DNA of 64,000 bases from contig NZ_FOCI01000001.1 of assembly GCF_900110065.1 (NCBI RefSeq), forward strand, positions 124,001-188,000, read 5' to 3'. The DNA comes from Loktanella fryxellensis (GTDB lineage: Bacteria > Pseudomonadota > Alphaproteobacteria > Rhodobacterales > Rhodobacteraceae). Both the position numbers and the translations under genes were made by a program. Below are positions 39,397-51,336 of this stretch, piece after piece (the stretch's first letter is position 1; each line of letters begins with the position of its first letter). Under the pieces are notes generated by a model, which worked only from the letters and a program-made list of their open reading frames with translations, searched no databases and was not told the DNA's origin.

Positions 39397-40605
39397 ATGT
39401 CCAAGATCAAGGTAGCCAACCCCATCGTCGAGCTCGACGGTGACGAGATGACCCGCATCATCTGGGATATCATCAAGCAGAAGCTGATCCTGCCCTATCT
39501 GGACGTGGACCTGCTCTATTACGATCTGAGCATGGAAGAGCGCGACCGCACCGACGATCAGGTGACGATCGACGCCGCCCACAAGATTGCCGAAGTCGGC
39601 GTTGGCGTGAAATGCGCCACCATCACCCCGGACGAACAGCGGGTCGAGGAATTCGGCCTGAAGAAGATGTGGAAGAGTCCCAACGGCACGATCCGCAACA
39701 TCCTCGGCGGCGTGATCTTTCGCGAACCGATCATCTGCAAGAACGTGCCCCGTCTGGTCCCCGGCTGGACCCAGCCGATCATCGTGGGCCGCCATGCGTT
39801 CGGCGACCAGTACAAGGCGACCGATTTCCGCTTTCCGGGCAAGGGCAAGCTGACGATCAAGTTCGTCGGCGACGACGGTGCGACCATCGAGCACGAGGTG
39901 TTCGACGCGCCCTCCTCCGGCGTGGCGATGGCGATGTACAACCTCGACGACAGCATCCGCGACTTCGCCCGCGCATCGCTGAACTACGGGTTGAAGCGCA
40001 ACTACCCGGTCTATCTATCCACCAAGAACACGATCCTCAAAGCCTATGACGGCCGCTTCAAGGATATCTTCCAGGAGGTGTTCGACGCGGAATTCGCCGA
40101 TCTGTTCAAGGCGGCGAACATCACCTACGAGCACCGCCTGATCGACGACATGGTGGCGGCGTCGATGAAGTGGTCCGGCGGCTATGTCTGGGCCTGCAAG
40201 AATTACGACGGCGACGTGCAGTCGGACACCGTGGCACAGGGCTTCGGCAGCCTCGGCCTGATGACCAGCCAGCTGATGACCCCCGATGGCAAGATCGTAG
40301 AGGCCGAGGCCGCCCACGGCACCGTCACGCGCCACTTCCGCCAGCACCAGAAGGGCAAGGCGACGTCGACCAACTCCATCGCGTCGATCTTTGCCTGGAC
40401 CGGTGGTCTGAAGCACCGCGCCAAGCTGGACGACAACGCCGAACTCGCCCGCTTTGCCGAAACGCTGGAGCGCGTCGTGGTCGAGACCGTTGAAGGCGGC
40501 GAGATGACCAAGGATCTGGCCCTGCTGGTCGGTCCCGATCAGACGTGGCTGACGACCGAAGGCTTCCTCGACGCCGTCGACCGGAACCTGAACGCCGCGA
40601 TGTAA
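39397..40605 (+). CDS. icd: NADP-dependent isocitrate dehydrogenase
   Basis: 402 residues of the homodimeric type common in alphaproteobacteria and eukaryotes, not the E. coli type. Visible: [19 protein letters not shown], the substrate site [13 protein letters not shown] and the NADP-binding [10 protein letters not shown]. It converts isocitrate to 2-oxoglutarate with NADP. The start lies behind CCGGAGAG. It is a single-gene unit with a terminator. Confidence 0.98.
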   Translation: MSKIKVANPIVELDGDEMTRIIWDIIKQKLILPYLDVDLLYYDLSMEERDRTDDQVTIDAAHKIAEVGVGVKCATITPDEQRVEEFGLKKMWKSPNGTIRNILGGVIFREPIICKNVPRLVPGWTQPIIVGRHAFGDQYKATDFRFPGKGKLTIKFVGDDGATIEHEVFDAPSSGVAMAMYNLDDSIRDFARASLNYGLKRNYPVYLSTKNTILKAYDGRFKDIFQEVFDAEFADLFKAANITYEHRLIDDMVAASMKWSGGYVWACKNYDGDVQSDTVAQGFGSLGLMTSQLMTPDGKIVEAEAAHGTVTRHFRQHQKGKATSTNSIASIFAWTGGLKHRAKLDDNAELARFAETLERVVVETVEGGEMTKDLALLVGPDQTWLTTEGFLDAVDRNLNAAM

Positions 40606-40637
40606 GCCCGTTTCGCAGGCAGACCCTTGCAAAAGCG

Positions 40638-40665
40638 AAGGCCGCCCCCGTCCAGGGCGGCCTTT
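40638..40665 (+). terminator. Terminator after icd
   Basis: Ten-base stem AAGGCCGCCC / GGGCGGCCTT with a seven-base loop and short TTT, 32 bp past the icd stop. Confidence 0.8.
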
Positions 40666-40704
40666 CCCATTTACAAGGTCAGCGAGACTGCCCTATCGCG
40701 GGGC

Positions 40705-41310
40705 ATGATCACCAATCCGACACGCCATACGCTGATCGAGGATGTGCAGGGCATGTCCATCGGCGTGCTGTTCTGCGCCGTGGGGCTGCACCTGTTGACG
40801 ACAGTGGGCCTCATCACCGGGCAGACGGCGGGGATCGCGGTCATCACCTCCTATCTGACCGGCTGGGCCTTCGGGCCGGTGTTCTTTGCCATCAACCTGC
40901 CGTTCTATGCGCTGGCCTATCTGCGCCTGGGTCGGGCATTCACCGTCAAGTCGCTGATCTCGGTCACGGCGCTGTCGGCGCTGACGACGTGGATTCCGCC
41001 CCGTTTCGTCATCGCGGAACTGGACCCGCTGCTGGGCGCCGTCACCTTCGGCACCATCACCGGGCTCGGCCTGCTCGCGCTGTTCCGCCACAACGGCAGC
41101 CTCGGCGGCCTTGGCGTGGTGGCCTTGCTGATCCAGGACAGCACCGGGTTCCGGGCGGGCTATGTGCAGCTGATCGCTGATGCGGTGATCTTCGCCGTCG
41201 CGGCGTTCCTGTTTCCGCTGACGGTAGTGGCGTGGTCGTTGCTGGGTGCGGTGGTGCTGAACCTCGTCATCACGTTCAACCACCGGCGCGACCGCTACAT
41301 CGCGACCTGA
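40705..41310 (+). CDS. YitT-like membrane protein
   Basis: 201 residues with five or six hydrophobic helices. The layout and the GLITGQTAGIAVITSY segment fit the N-terminal membrane part of the YitT/DUF161 family. The usual soluble C-terminal domain (DUF2179) is missing, as in many proteobacterial members. No transport substrate is known. The start is the ATG of MITNPTRH; the 26-codon upstream extension overlaps the icd terminator. Confidence 0.8.
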   Translation: MITNPTRHTLIEDVQGMSIGVLFCAVGLHLLTTVGLITGQTAGIAVITSYLTGWAFGPVFFAINLPFYALAYLRLGRAFTVKSLISVTALSALTTWIPPRFVIAELDPLLGAVTFGTITGLGLLALFRHNGSLGGLGVVALLIQDSTGFRAGYVQLIADAVIFAVAAFLFPLTVVAWSLLGAVVLNLVITFNHRRDRYIAT

Positions 41311-41369
41311 TCCAGCGCAGCTTCGGCGGCTTTCCGCAGTGGATTGCGCAAAGAATCGCCGGATGCGGC

Positions 41370-41395
41370 GGAACCGCACATCACCGACATGTGTT
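41370..41395 (+). promoter_or_regulatory. EcfG-like promoter signature before the microprotein
   Basis: GGAAC (41370-41374), 17 bases, TGTT (41392-41395). The alphaproteobacterial general-stress sigma factor EcfG uses GGAAC-N16-18-CGTT; one base differs. The predicted start would fall just before a CCCCTGC / GCAGGGG hairpin (41409-41427), then a ribosome site (GAAGAAGGA). Caution: many Rhodobacterales are reported to lack EcfG. Confidence 0.35.
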
Positions 41396-41451
41396 CATTA
41401 CTCACGAACCCCTGCGCGACGCAGGGGGCACATGAAGAAGGACGCATCCCG

Positions 41452-41526
41452 ATGGGCGGCATTATCTATATCGTAGGCCTCGTGGTGGTTGTCATGGCAG
41501 TCCTGTCGCTGCTCGGTCTGAGCTGA
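41452..41526 (+). CDS. 24-residue membrane microprotein
   Basis: 24 codons encoding one hydrophobic helix (GGIIYIVGLVVVVMAVLSLL, then GLS). It is preceded by GAAGAAGGA nine to ten bases upstream. I recall very similar short sequences, all of the form IIYIVGLVVVV...LSxxGL, recurring in Rhodobacteraceae, which supports it as a real gene. It lies 39 bp upstream of a larger membrane protein on the same strand and behind an EcfG-like promoter signature. It probably acts in the inner membrane with that neighbour; function unknown. Confidence 0.65.
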   Translation: MGGIIYIVGLVVVVMAVLSLLGLS

Positions 41527-41565
41527 CCGACACATCCCGATTTTCAAGTTTCGAAAGTGAATTCC

Positions 41566-42576
41566 ATGAATACGACACAACCCACCACCCCGACCGACGG
41601 CTCCTACGTCGATTGGCCCGCGATCTTTGCGGGCACGGTCGTCGCAGTCGCCATCGGCGTGCTGCTGACTACGTTCGGCACGGCGCTGGGCCTGTCCAGC
41701 ATCACGCTGGACGGCACCGACGACGGTTCCACGATGGAACTAGTGCTGACAGCCGTCTGGATGCTGTTCACGCTGATCGCGGCCTACCTGACCGGTGGCT
41801 ACATCGCAGGCCGCATGCGGCGCCGGGTCGGATCCGCCACCCGTGACGAAGTGACCGCCCGCGACGGGATCAACGGTCTGGTCGTCTGGGGTCTGGGCAC
41901 GATCCTGACCGCCGTGATGCTGACAAGCGTCGTGGGTGCCGCCGCCCGCACCGCCGGTGCCGTCGCGTCGACCGCAGGTCAGGCCGCAGGTGCCGTCGTG
42001 CAGACCGCAGGGTCCGCCGTGGGTGGTGCCATGTCCGGCATCGCATCCGGTGTGGCCAATGCCGCAGGTGCCGCCATCCCGCAGGACGTGCAGGACAACC
42101 CGACGGAATTCCTGTCGAACCGTCTGCTGCGTCCCGCGAACATCGATCCGGCCAACATCGACCCCGAGCAGATCGCCACGCAGGCGGCCAGCATTGTGTC
42201 CGACATCTACCGCACCGGTGAGATCAGCGATCAGGACCGTCAGTACCTGATCAACGCCGTGGCCGCCCGTACGGACCTGACGCCGCAGCAGGTCGAAGCC
42301 CGCGTGGACGAAGTCGTCACCGGCGCGCAGGACGCCCGTCAGCAGGCTGCCGACGCGCTGGAAACCGCCCGCGCCGAGGCCGAAGTTCTGGCTCAGCAGG
42401 CCACTGACGCGGCTGTCGAAGCGGCGCGTACCGCCCGCAACGCCGGTATCATGACCGCCTTCGGTCTGGCCGCAGCATCGCTGCTGGCTGCCATCGCTGC
42501 TTTCGTGGCCGCGATCCGTGGTGGCCGCGACCGTGACGAAGGCCGCATCCACGCCGGCCTGCGCTACAACGGCTAA
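41566..42576 (+). CDS. Alanine-rich membrane protein with long helical middle, unknown
   Basis: 336 residues. Two N-terminal helices (about 22-45 and 58-80) flank a GGYIAGRMRRR loop, with a third helix near 101-120. About 150 residues of Ala/Gln/Glu-rich sequence with predicted long helices follow, including AAGAVVQTAGSAVG and a coiled-coil-like ARAEAEVLAQQATDAAVEAAR. A last helix (about 304-324) precedes a charged tail. It resembles proteins named 'PhnA-like' or YrzE-like in databases, but I would not assign a function. ATG at 41566; a GTG three codons earlier is possible. Confidence 0.7.
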   Translation: MNTTQPTTPTDGSYVDWPAIFAGTVVAVAIGVLLTTFGTALGLSSITLDGTDDGSTMELVLTAVWMLFTLIAAYLTGGYIAGRMRRRVGSATRDEVTARDGINGLVVWGLGTILTAVMLTSVVGAAARTAGAVASTAGQAAGAVVQTAGSAVGGAMSGIASGVANAAGAAIPQDVQDNPTEFLSNRLLRPANIDPANIDPEQIATQAASIVSDIYRTGEISDQDRQYLINAVAARTDLTPQQVEARVDEVVTGAQDARQQAADALETARAEAEVLAQQATDAAVEAARTARNAGIMTAFGLAAASLLAAIAAFVAAIRGGRDRDEGRIHAGLRYNG

Positions 42577-42596
42577 GTCGCCTGTAGCGTGACGCG

Positions 42597-42630
42597 AAGC
42601 CCCGGTTGCCCCGTGCAACCGGGGCTTTCG
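42597..42630 (+). terminator. Rho-independent terminator
   Basis: Thirteen-base perfect stem AAGCCCCGGTTGC / GCAACCGGGGCTT with a five-base loop and TCGTTT, 20 bp past the membrane protein stop. Confidence 0.9.
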
Positions 42631-42682
42631 TTTGCGTACCGTGCCGATTGACAGCGTGGCCCGGATCGGCGATTCCGCCCTC

Positions 42683-43018
42683 ATGCCACCGCATTACCTG
42701 CACCTGATCCTTGCCATCATCGCCGAAACCATCGGCACAACCGCGCTGCACGCCAGCCAGCAATTCACGAAACCCATTCCCGCCGTGATCTGCGTGCTGA
42801 CCTATGGCGCGTCTTTCTATTTCATGGCGCTCGCGTTGAAGGTGATGCCCGTCGGCATCGTTTATGCGATCTGGTCCGGCCTTGGCATCGTGCTGATCGC
42901 CGGGATCGGGTTCGTGGTGTTCGGCCAGCGGCTGGACCGGGCGGCGATGCTGGGTCTCGCGCTCATCATTTCGGGAATCGTGGTGATCCAGCTCTTCTCC
43001 AAGGCCGCCCCCCACTAA
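42683..43018 (+). CDS. SMR-family multidrug or guanidinium exporter
   Basis: 111 residues with four helices. The essential glutamate in helix 1 is E15 (ILAIIAETIGTTAL). The pattern HASQQFTKPIPAVI, MALALKVMPVGIVYAIWSGLGI and a late GLALIISGIVVI helix is typical of EmrE/QacE proteins. It would exchange protons for cationic compounds. The start is the ATG of MPPHYLHL. It is followed by typA after 63 bp. Confidence 0.92.
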   Translation: MPPHYLHLILAIIAETIGTTALHASQQFTKPIPAVICVLTYGASFYFMALALKVMPVGIVYAIWSGLGIVLIAGIGFVVFGQRLDRAAMLGLALIISGIVVIQLFSKAAPH

Positions 43019-43081
43019 GGGACTAGCCTTTGCACCCCATGCGGGGTAAAGGCGCGGCAACTCCGGACAAAGGCTGACCAC

Positions 43082-44899
43082 ATGGACATTCGCAACATTG
43101 CGATCATCGCACACGTTGACCACGGCAAGACGACCCTGGTGGACGAGCTTCTGAAGCAGTCGGGCGTCTACCGCGCGAACGAGGCGACGACCGAACGCGC
43201 CATGGACAGCAACGACATCGAACGCGAGCGCGGCATCACGATCCTTGCCAAGTGTACGAGCGTCGAGTGGAAGGGCACCCGCATCAACATCGTCGACACG
43301 CCCGGCCACGCCGACTTCGGCGGCGAGGTGGAGCGCATCCTGTCGATGGTGGACGGTGTCGTCCTGCTGGTCGATGCCGCCGAAGGCCCGATGCCACAGA
43401 CGAAATTCGTCACCTCGAAGGCGCTGGCGCTTGGCCTGCGTCCCATCGTGGTGCTGAACAAGGTCGACAAGCACGACGCCGAACCCGACCGCGCGCTGGA
43501 CGAGGTGTTCGACCTGTTCGCCGCTCTCGACGCCAACGACCAGCAGCTCGATTTCCCGGCTATGTATGCGTCAGGCCGGTCCGGCTGGTGCGACATGGAA
43601 CTGGACGGCCCGCGCGAGAACCTCGACGCGCTGTTCGACATGGTGCTGAAACACGTGCCGATGCCCGCGCAGATTTCGCGCCGCGCAGAGCCGTTCCAGA
43701 TGCTGGCGACGACACTGTCCGCCGACCCGTTCATCGGCCGCATCCTGACCGGCCGGGTCGAGGCAGGCACCCTGCGCGCCGGCGAAACCGTCAAGGCGCT
43801 GAACCGCGACGGCGAAAAGCTGGAGCAGTTCCGCGTGTCCAAGATCCTCGCCTTCCGCGGGTTGCAGCAGACCGCCATCGACGTGGCAGAGGCGGGCGAT
43901 ATCGTGACGCTGGCCGGCATGTCCAAGGCGACCGTCGCCGACACGATCTGCGATCCGAGCGTGGACACCGCGATCCCCGCACAGCCCATCGATCCGCCCA
44001 CGATCACCGTGACCTTCGGCATCAACGACAGCCCGCTGGCCGGTCGTGACGGCAAGAAGGTGCAGTCCCGCGTCATCCGCGAGCGCCTGATGCGCGAATC
44101 GGAAGTGAACGTCGCGATCAAGATCGCCGATACCCCCACCGGCGACGCGTTCGAAGTGTCCGGCCGCGGCGAATTGCAGATGGGCGTTCTGATCGAGAAC
44201 ATGCGCCGCGAAGGTTTCGAGCTGAGCATTTCGCGTCCGCAGGTGATCTATCAGACCATCGACGGCGTGCGCCACGAGCCGCTGGAGGAAGTCACCATCG
44301 ATGTGGATGACGAATACACCGGCGCCGTAGTCGAGAAGCTGACCGGCCCCCGCAAGGGCGACCTGCTGGAGATGAAGCCCGCCGGTGCCGGCAAGACCCG
44401 CATCATTGCGCACGTCCCTTCGCGCGGCCTGATCGGCTACCACGGCGAATTCCTGACCGACACCCGCGGCTCCGGCGTGCTGAACCGCCTGTTTCACGGC
44501 TGGACCCCGCACAAGGGCCCTATTCAAGGGCGGCGTCAGGGCGTCCTGATCTCGATGGAAAACGGCACCTCGGTCTCCTACGCCCTGTGGAAGCTCGAGG
44601 ATCGCGGCAAGTTCTTCATCGGCGCGCAGGAAGCGGTCTATACCGGCATGATCATCGGCGAGCACACCCGTGAAAACGACCTCGAGGTGAACCCGCTGAA
44701 GGGCAAGCAGCTGACCAACGTCCGCGCGTCCGGCACGGACGAGGCCGTGCGCCTGACGACCCCCGTCACGCTGACGCTGGAACAGGCCATCGCCTACATC
44801 GACGACGACGAGCTGGTGGAGGTCACGCCGAACGCCATCCGTCTGCGCAAGCGCTACCTCGACCCGCACGAGCGCAAGCGCCACTCGCGCGCCAGCTGA
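43082..44899 (+). CDS. typA: Ribosome-associated GTPase TypA/BipA
   Basis: 605 residues. G domain: [10 protein letters not shown] (G1), RGITI (G2), [14 protein letters not shown] (G3), NKVDK (G4). Then come EF-Tu-like domain 2, the G' and V-like modules and the TypA-specific C-terminal domain. It binds 70S and 30S ribosomes under stress and at low temperature and helps 50S assembly. Single gene with a strong terminator. Confidence 0.97.
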   Translation: MDIRNIAIIAHVDHGKTTLVDELLKQSGVYRANEATTERAMDSNDIERERGITILAKCTSVEWKGTRINIVDTPGHADFGGEVERILSMVDGVVLLVDAAEGPMPQTKFVTSKALALGLRPIVVLNKVDKHDAEPDRALDEVFDLFAALDANDQQLDFPAMYASGRSGWCDMELDGPRENLDALFDMVLKHVPMPAQISRRAEPFQMLATTLSADPFIGRILTGRVEAGTLRAGETVKALNRDGEKLEQFRVSKILAFRGLQQTAIDVAEAGDIVTLAGMSKATVADTICDPSVDTAIPAQPIDPPTITVTFGINDSPLAGRDGKKVQSRVIRERLMRESEVNVAIKIADTPTGDAFEVSGRGELQMGVLIENMRREGFELSISRPQVIYQTIDGVRHEPLEEVTIDVDDEYTGAVVEKLTGPRKGDLLEMKPAGAGKTRIIAHVPSRGLIGYHGEFLTDTRGSGVLNRLFHGWTPHKGPIQGRRQGVLISMENGTSVSYALWKLEDRGKFFIGAQEAVYTGMIIGEHTRENDLEVNPLKGKQLTNVRASGTDEAVRLTTPVTLTLEQAIAYIDDDELVEVTPNAIRLRKRYLDPHERKRHSRAS

Positions 44900-44912
44900 C
44901 CCCGCACACGAC

Positions 44913-44943
44913 AAGGCCCGCACCCCCCGGTGCGGGCCTTTTT
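44913..44943 (+). terminator. Rho-independent terminator after typA
   Basis: Twelve-base stem AAGGCCCGCACC / GGTGCGGGCCTT with a CCCC loop and TTTTT. Confidence 0.93.
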
Positions 44944-45004
44944 GCATCCCGCTGCGATCAGACACGCGCCCGCCACAGCGGACAGGGCCTGCCCCGTCCC
45001 AGAG

Positions 45005-45060
45005 TTCTTCTGGTCAGAAATATCCCGGGGGGACGGCGCAGCCGGGGGGGCTGGCCCCCC
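45005..45060 (-). repeat. Dispersed box-plus-hairpin element, copy C
   Basis: On the minus strand: hairpin of G7-CCAG-C6 type (45060-45044), then 11 bases, then CCCCCGGGATATTTC and TGACCAGAAGAAC (to 45005). It lies 12 bp downstream of the MOSC stop codon. Same order as copies A and B; the spacer between hairpin and box is longer. Confidence 0.77.
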
Positions 45061-45072
45061 TCCACCCTCGCC

Positions 45073-45543
45073 TCAGCCCGCCACGACCGGATCGCCCACG
45101 GCGACAGCCCCACCCGTCACGGCGCTGGCGTACCACCCGCCATGCCCGCGCACGGCGGAATAACCGCCGTGCCCCAGCACCTCCTCCATGCGGCTGCAGG
45201 GCGGACACGGCCCTTCGACCTGCAACACGACGGCGCCGACGCGGATCCGCCCCTTGCGCAGCGCGGCCAGATTGATTCCGCAGATCACAATATTGCGCCG
45301 CAGATCGCCGGCAGCGACGGGCCGCCCCAGCAGGGCCGCGATCACATCCAGATGTTCCGCCTGCAGCAGCGTCACTGCCCGTGGCCCCTTGCGGCCATGA
45401 TCGCCGACCAACCCTGCGTCCGTGACCTCGCCACCGGCGACCGGCACGACAGCCCCGCGCCGGACCGGACGCAGCATGATCGCATCAAGCCGTCCCGCTT
45501 GCGCGTGACGGCTCATCATCTCGGCCAGCGAACCGGCGATCAC
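45073..45543 (-). CDS. MOSC-domain protein (molybdenum-cofactor sulfurase C-terminal)
   Basis: 156 residues. The conserved MOSC cysteine sits in VEGPCPPCSRMEEV, preceded by NIVICGINLAAL. MOSC proteins carry sulfur or pyridoxal-linked chemistry to molybdenum enzymes or detoxify N-hydroxylated compounds. The GTG at 45543 overlaps the DUF1330 stop (GTGA), giving a coupled start; the first in-frame ATG is eight codons later. Last gene of alaS-DUF1330-MOSC. Confidence 0.88.
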   Translation of the reverse strand: MIAGSLAEMMSRHAQAGRLDAIMLRPVRRGAVVPVAGGEVTDAGLVGDHGRKGPRAVTLLQAEHLDVIAALLGRPVAAGDLRRNIVICGINLAALRKGRIRVGAVVLQVEGPCPPCSRMEEVLGHGGYSAVRGHGGWYASAVTGGAVAVGDPVVAG

Positions 45544-45826
45544 AGTTCTTCGATGATGCTCAGTTCGCGGGTGGCGGCACCCTCTGCATGGCGCAACGCG
45601 GCCTGATAGGCGTCGGAGTAGTAGCAATCATGCGCCGCCTGCATCGACGGGAACCGGGCCACCACGTTGCGGGGACGCACAGGCCCCTCCAGTGTCTCGA
45701 CCGCACCGCCGCGCGCAAGGAAGATCCCGCCGTGATCCGCGATCGCACCGGTGGCGAGGGCCGCATACCTGGCATAGGCGTCGGCATCGGTCACGTCCAC
45801 ATGTGCCACCCACAGGGCTGTCTTGG

Positions 45827-45830
<4 letters not shown>
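45540..45830 (-). CDS. DUF1330 protein
   Basis: 96 residues, a complete DUF1330 unit: [31 protein letters not shown] and [20 protein letters not shown]. The fold is a small ferredoxin-like dimer of unknown function. The start (45830) overlaps the alaS stop by four bases and the end overlaps the MOSC start, so the three genes form a coupled unit. Confidence 0.92.
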
Positions 45831-48478
<2,648 letters not shown>

Positions 48479-48544
48479 GTCAGCGCCTGTCAACTGGAGT
48501 TGCCGATGAAATAGCCCCCGGCCACCACAGGGTAAAGCCATAAC

Positions 48545-48577
48545 GAAAAAGGGCGCGGCTTGTGCCGCACCCTTTTC
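48545..48577 (-). terminator. Rho-independent terminator after recA
   Basis: On the minus strand: GGGTGCGGC / GCCGCGCCC stem (one G-U) with an ACAA loop and a T5 run, 74 bp past the recA stop and before the alaS start. Confidence 0.85.
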
Positions 48578-48650
48578 CGGATATTGTCCGTACCTTGCGG
48601 CCCGTCAGGCGACTAGGATGTCACCCCGCACCGTGCCATGTGGCTGCGCC

Positions 48651-49730
48651 TTACATCTCGACCAGATCGTCGTCCGGAGTCGCATCGTTGTCCGACATGG
48701 CGAAGTCCAGACCGTGCGCGGCACGGATCTTGTCCTCGATCTCCAGCGCGGTGGCGGGATTGTCCTTCAGGAACTGCTTGGAGTTCTCGCGGCCCTGCCC
48801 CATGCGCTCGTCGCCATAACTGAACCAGGCGCCCGACTTCTCGACCACACCGGCTTTGACGCCCAGATCCAAGAGTTCGCCGGTCTTCGAGATGCCTTCG
48901 CCGTACATGATGTCGAACTCGACCTGCTTGAACGGCGGCGCGACCTTGTTCTTGACGACCTTGACGCGGGTGGCGTTGCCGACCACTTCGTCGCGGTCCT
49001 TGATCGACCCGATGCGGCGGATATCCAACCGGACGGACGCGTAGAATTTGAGCGCATTGCCGCCAGTCGTGGTTTCGGGCGAGCCGAACATCACGCCGAT
49101 CTTCATGCGGATCTGGTTAATGAAAATCACCATGCAGCCGGACCGGTTGATCGACCCCGTCAGCTTGCGCATGGCCTGGCTCATCAGGCGGGCGTGAACG
49201 CCCACGCTGCTGTCGCCCATGTCGCCCTCGATCTCGGACTTCGGCGTCAGCGCTGCGACCGAGTCGACGACCACGAGGCTGACGGCCCCGGACCGGACCA
49301 GCGTATCGACGATTTCCAGCGCCTGCTCGCCCGTATCGGGCTGAGAAATCAGGAGCTCGTCCAGATTGACGCCCAGTTTCTTGGCGTAACCCGGATCGAA
49401 CGCGTGTTCCGCATCGACAAAGGCGCACACGCCGCCCTTCTTCTGCTCTTCCGCGATGGAATGCAGGGTCAGGGTCGTCTTGCCAGAGGATTCAGGGCCA
49501 TAGATCTCGATGATCCGACCCTTGGGCAGACCACCGATCCCCAGCGCGATGTCGAGCCCGAGCGATCCTGTGCTGGTCGCCTCGATGTCGCGCATCTGAT
49601 TCTGTCCGCCAAGGGTCATGATCGACCCCTTGCCGAACTGGCGTTCGATCTGCGCCAGCGCGCTTTCCAGCGCCTTTTGCTTGTCGGCGGTTTTCTTGTC
49701 GGTCATTTTCAGAAGTTCTGCCGTTGCCAT
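48651..49730 (-). CDS. recA: Recombinase RecA
   Basis: 359 residues. It carries the Walker A motif GPESSGKTT and the MAW-type segment [14 protein letters not shown]. The DNA-binding loop reads [21 protein letters not shown]. The acidic C-terminal tail ([12 protein letters not shown]) is typical. It performs strand exchange and activates LexA self-cleavage. Start: MATAELLKM; a second ATG at codon 9 is possible. The SOS box 56 bp upstream shows LexA control. Confidence 0.98.
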   Translation of the reverse strand: MATAELLKMTDKKTADKQKALESALAQIERQFGKGSIMTLGGQNQMRDIEATSTGSLGLDIALGIGGLPKGRIIEIYGPESSGKTTLTLHSIAEEQKKGGVCAFVDAEHAFDPGYAKKLGVNLDELLISQPDTGEQALEIVDTLVRSGAVSLVVVDSVAALTPKSEIEGDMGDSSVGVHARLMSQAMRKLTGSINRSGCMVIFINQIRMKIGVMFGSPETTTGGNALKFYASVRLDIRRIGSIKDRDEVVGNATRVKVVKNKVAPPFKQVEFDIMYGEGISKTGELLDLGVKAGVVEKSGAWFSYGDERMGQGRENSKQFLKDNPATALEIEDKIRAAHGLDFAMSDNDATPDDDLVEM

Positions 49731-49785
49731 GTCAGTCGGATCCTTATGTCATGCCCTGTGGGGGTGCTGCAATCGCCACCGCCCC

Positions 49786-49800
49786 GTTCCTGATCTGTTC
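49786..49800 (+). promoter_or_regulatory. LexA (SOS) box of the alphaproteobacterial type
   Basis: GTTC-CTGATCT-GTTC, the exact GTTC-N7-GTTC direct repeat bound by alphaproteobacterial LexA. It lies between recA (56 bp to its start) and the divergent sulfotransferase-like gene (128 bp). Confidence 0.85.
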
Positions 49801-49927
49801 CTTGCACTGGATATGGGACCAAATGGGGAACATTACAACCTTTTTATCAATGTTTTCACCCTGCGCCCGCTGTGGTTAAGAATGCGTGAACGACCTATGA
49901 TGACACCGGCGCACGACAGGAGTGTTC

Positions 49928-50530
49928 ATGCTGATCTTCTGGAAGGAAAAACTGGTCATCCTTGCGGTGCCCAAGACCGGCACGACCGCGATCGAAGGCG
50001 CGCTGGCCCCCCGCGCCGCCATGGTCCTGCGCGATCCACCGGAAATCAAGCACGCGCCGATCTATCGCTATCGCCGGTTCCTGCAACCGCTGCTGGTTCA
50101 GACGGGGCAGGACCCTGAAACGCTGGCAGTGCTGCGGCACCCTATCGACTGGCTGGGCAGCTGGTATCGCTACCGGGCGCGGCGCGACCTGATCGGTCGC
50201 CCCAACAGCACGCAGGACATGTCTTTCGACGATTTCGTGCTGGAATACATCAAGGGGAAACCCGCCTCCTTCGCCAACGTCGGATCGCAGGCCAAGTTCG
50301 TCTGCGACGGCGAGGGCCGGATCGCCGTCGATCACCTGTTCAGGTATGAGGATCAACCCCGCCTGATCGCGTTCCTGGAACAGCGCCTGAACGTGACCCT
50401 GACGCTGCCGCGCCTGAACGTCTCGCCCCCCGGCGACACGCAGCTCAGCCCGGAGGTGGAGGCAAGGTTGCGCGACAAACGCGCCGCCGAATTCGCCGTG
50501 TGGGAGGCGGCGGGCGCGGTTCAGTCCTGA
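49928..50530 (+). CDS. Sulfotransferase-like protein
   Basis: 200 residues. The N-terminal [12 protein letters not shown] (from residue 15) fits the 5'-phosphosulfate loop of PAPS-dependent sulfotransferases. [15 protein letters not shown] fits the 3'-phosphate motif. The C-terminal part is short for the family. It may sulfate a carbohydrate or lipid; no pathway partners are nearby. An AGGAG site five bases upstream fixes the start. It shares the recA upstream region and is convergent with rlmE, overlapping by 10 bp. Confidence 0.82.
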   Translation: MLIFWKEKLVILAVPKTGTTAIEGALAPRAAMVLRDPPEIKHAPIYRYRRFLQPLLVQTGQDPETLAVLRHPIDWLGSWYRYRARRDLIGRPNSTQDMSFDDFVLEYIKGKPASFANVGSQAKFVCDGEGRIAVDHLFRYEDQPRLIAFLEQRLNVTLTLPRLNVSPPGDTQLSPEVEARLRDKRAAEFAVWEAAGAVQS

Positions 50531-51270
50531 TCCGCGTCTGCGTCCACGTCGGGCAGCGGGCCTTTAAAACCGGTCGCGACCACGAACTTTTCGGAACTGT
50601 CGGCCCGCGACGAGGGCGGCTTGACGTTCTCGACCTTCTTGAAGCGGGACTTCAGCATCTTCTGCAACTCGCCCTCCGCACCGCCCGCCAGCACCTTGGC
50701 TACGAAGGTGCCGCCCTCGACCAGCACGTCGAAGGAAAAATAGGCCGCCGCCTCGCACAGGGCGATGATCTTCAGATGGTCCGTCTGCTTGTGACCCGAC
50801 GATGACGCCGCCATGTCGGACATCACGACGTCGGCGGGGCCGCCAAGCCACGCCATAACCTGCTTTTCCGCATCCTCGGCCAGGAAATCCAGCTGGTGGA
50901 TTTCAGCACCGGGGATCGCCTCGACCTCCTGCAGGTCGATGCCCAGCACGCGGCCCTGCGCCTTGGACGGGCGTTCCGACAGCGCGTTCACCCGCTTGAC
51001 CGCCACCTGACACCAGCCACCGGGCGCACAGCCCAGATCGACGACCCGCGCACCGGGGATGAGAAAGCGGAACTTGTCGTCCAGATCGCGGATCTTGAAC
51101 GCGGCACGACCCCGGAACCCTTCGGCCTTCGCCATCTTCACGTACGGATCGTTCAACTGCCGCTGCAGCCACCGGGTCGAGGACAGGGACCGCCCCCGCG
51201 CTGTCTTGACCTTGACCGTCAAATCGCGCTGCCCCCGGCCGGAGGTGTTCTTGGTCGGTTTCTTCACCAT
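50521..51270 (-). CDS. rlmE: 23S rRNA (U2552) 2'-O-methyltransferase RlmE
   Basis: 249 residues of the FtsJ/RrmJ family, with the K-D-K-E catalytic tetrad visible as [27 protein letters not shown] and a late Glu. The SAM-binding segment is [14 protein letters not shown]. It modifies the A-loop during late 50S assembly. The start is the ATG of MVKKPTK, with AGAAGAAG of a box-like sequence directly before it. It lies 66 bp from the ppx/gppA stop, both on the minus strand. Confidence 0.95.
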   Translation of the reverse strand: MVKKPTKNTSGRGQRDLTVKVKTARGRSLSSTRWLQRQLNDPYVKMAKAEGFRGRAAFKIRDLDDKFRFLIPGARVVDLGCAPGGWCQVAVKRVNALSERPSKAQGRVLGIDLQEVEAIPGAEIHQLDFLAEDAEKQVMAWLGGPADVVMSDMAASSSGHKQTDHLKIIALCEAAAYFSFDVLVEGGTFVAKVLAGGAEGELQKMLKSRFKKVENVKPPSSRADSSEKFVVATGFKGPLPDVDADADQD

Positions 51271-51272
51271 GG

Positions 51273-51297
51273 CTTCTTCTCGTCCCAAATATCCCCG
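51273..51297 (-). repeat. Dispersed box, copy D
   Basis: On the minus strand CGGGGATATTTGGGACGAG then AAGAAG ends three bases before the rlmE start, so it also supplies the ribosome site. It resembles copies A-C; the hairpin of this site (51308-51332) is a different sequence. Confidence 0.55.
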
Positions 51298-51307
51298 TGC
51301 GGCGCGC

Positions 51308-51332
51308 TTTGGCTTTCCACAGGAAAGCCAAA
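51308..51332. repeat. Perfect inverted repeat between ppx/gppA and rlmE
   Basis: TTTGGCTTTCC-ACA-GGAAAGCCAAA, an 11-base perfect stem with a three-base loop, four bases after the ppx/gppA stop. It takes the place of the G/C hairpin found beside copies A-C. Confidence 0.7.
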
Positions 51333-51336
51333 TCAC

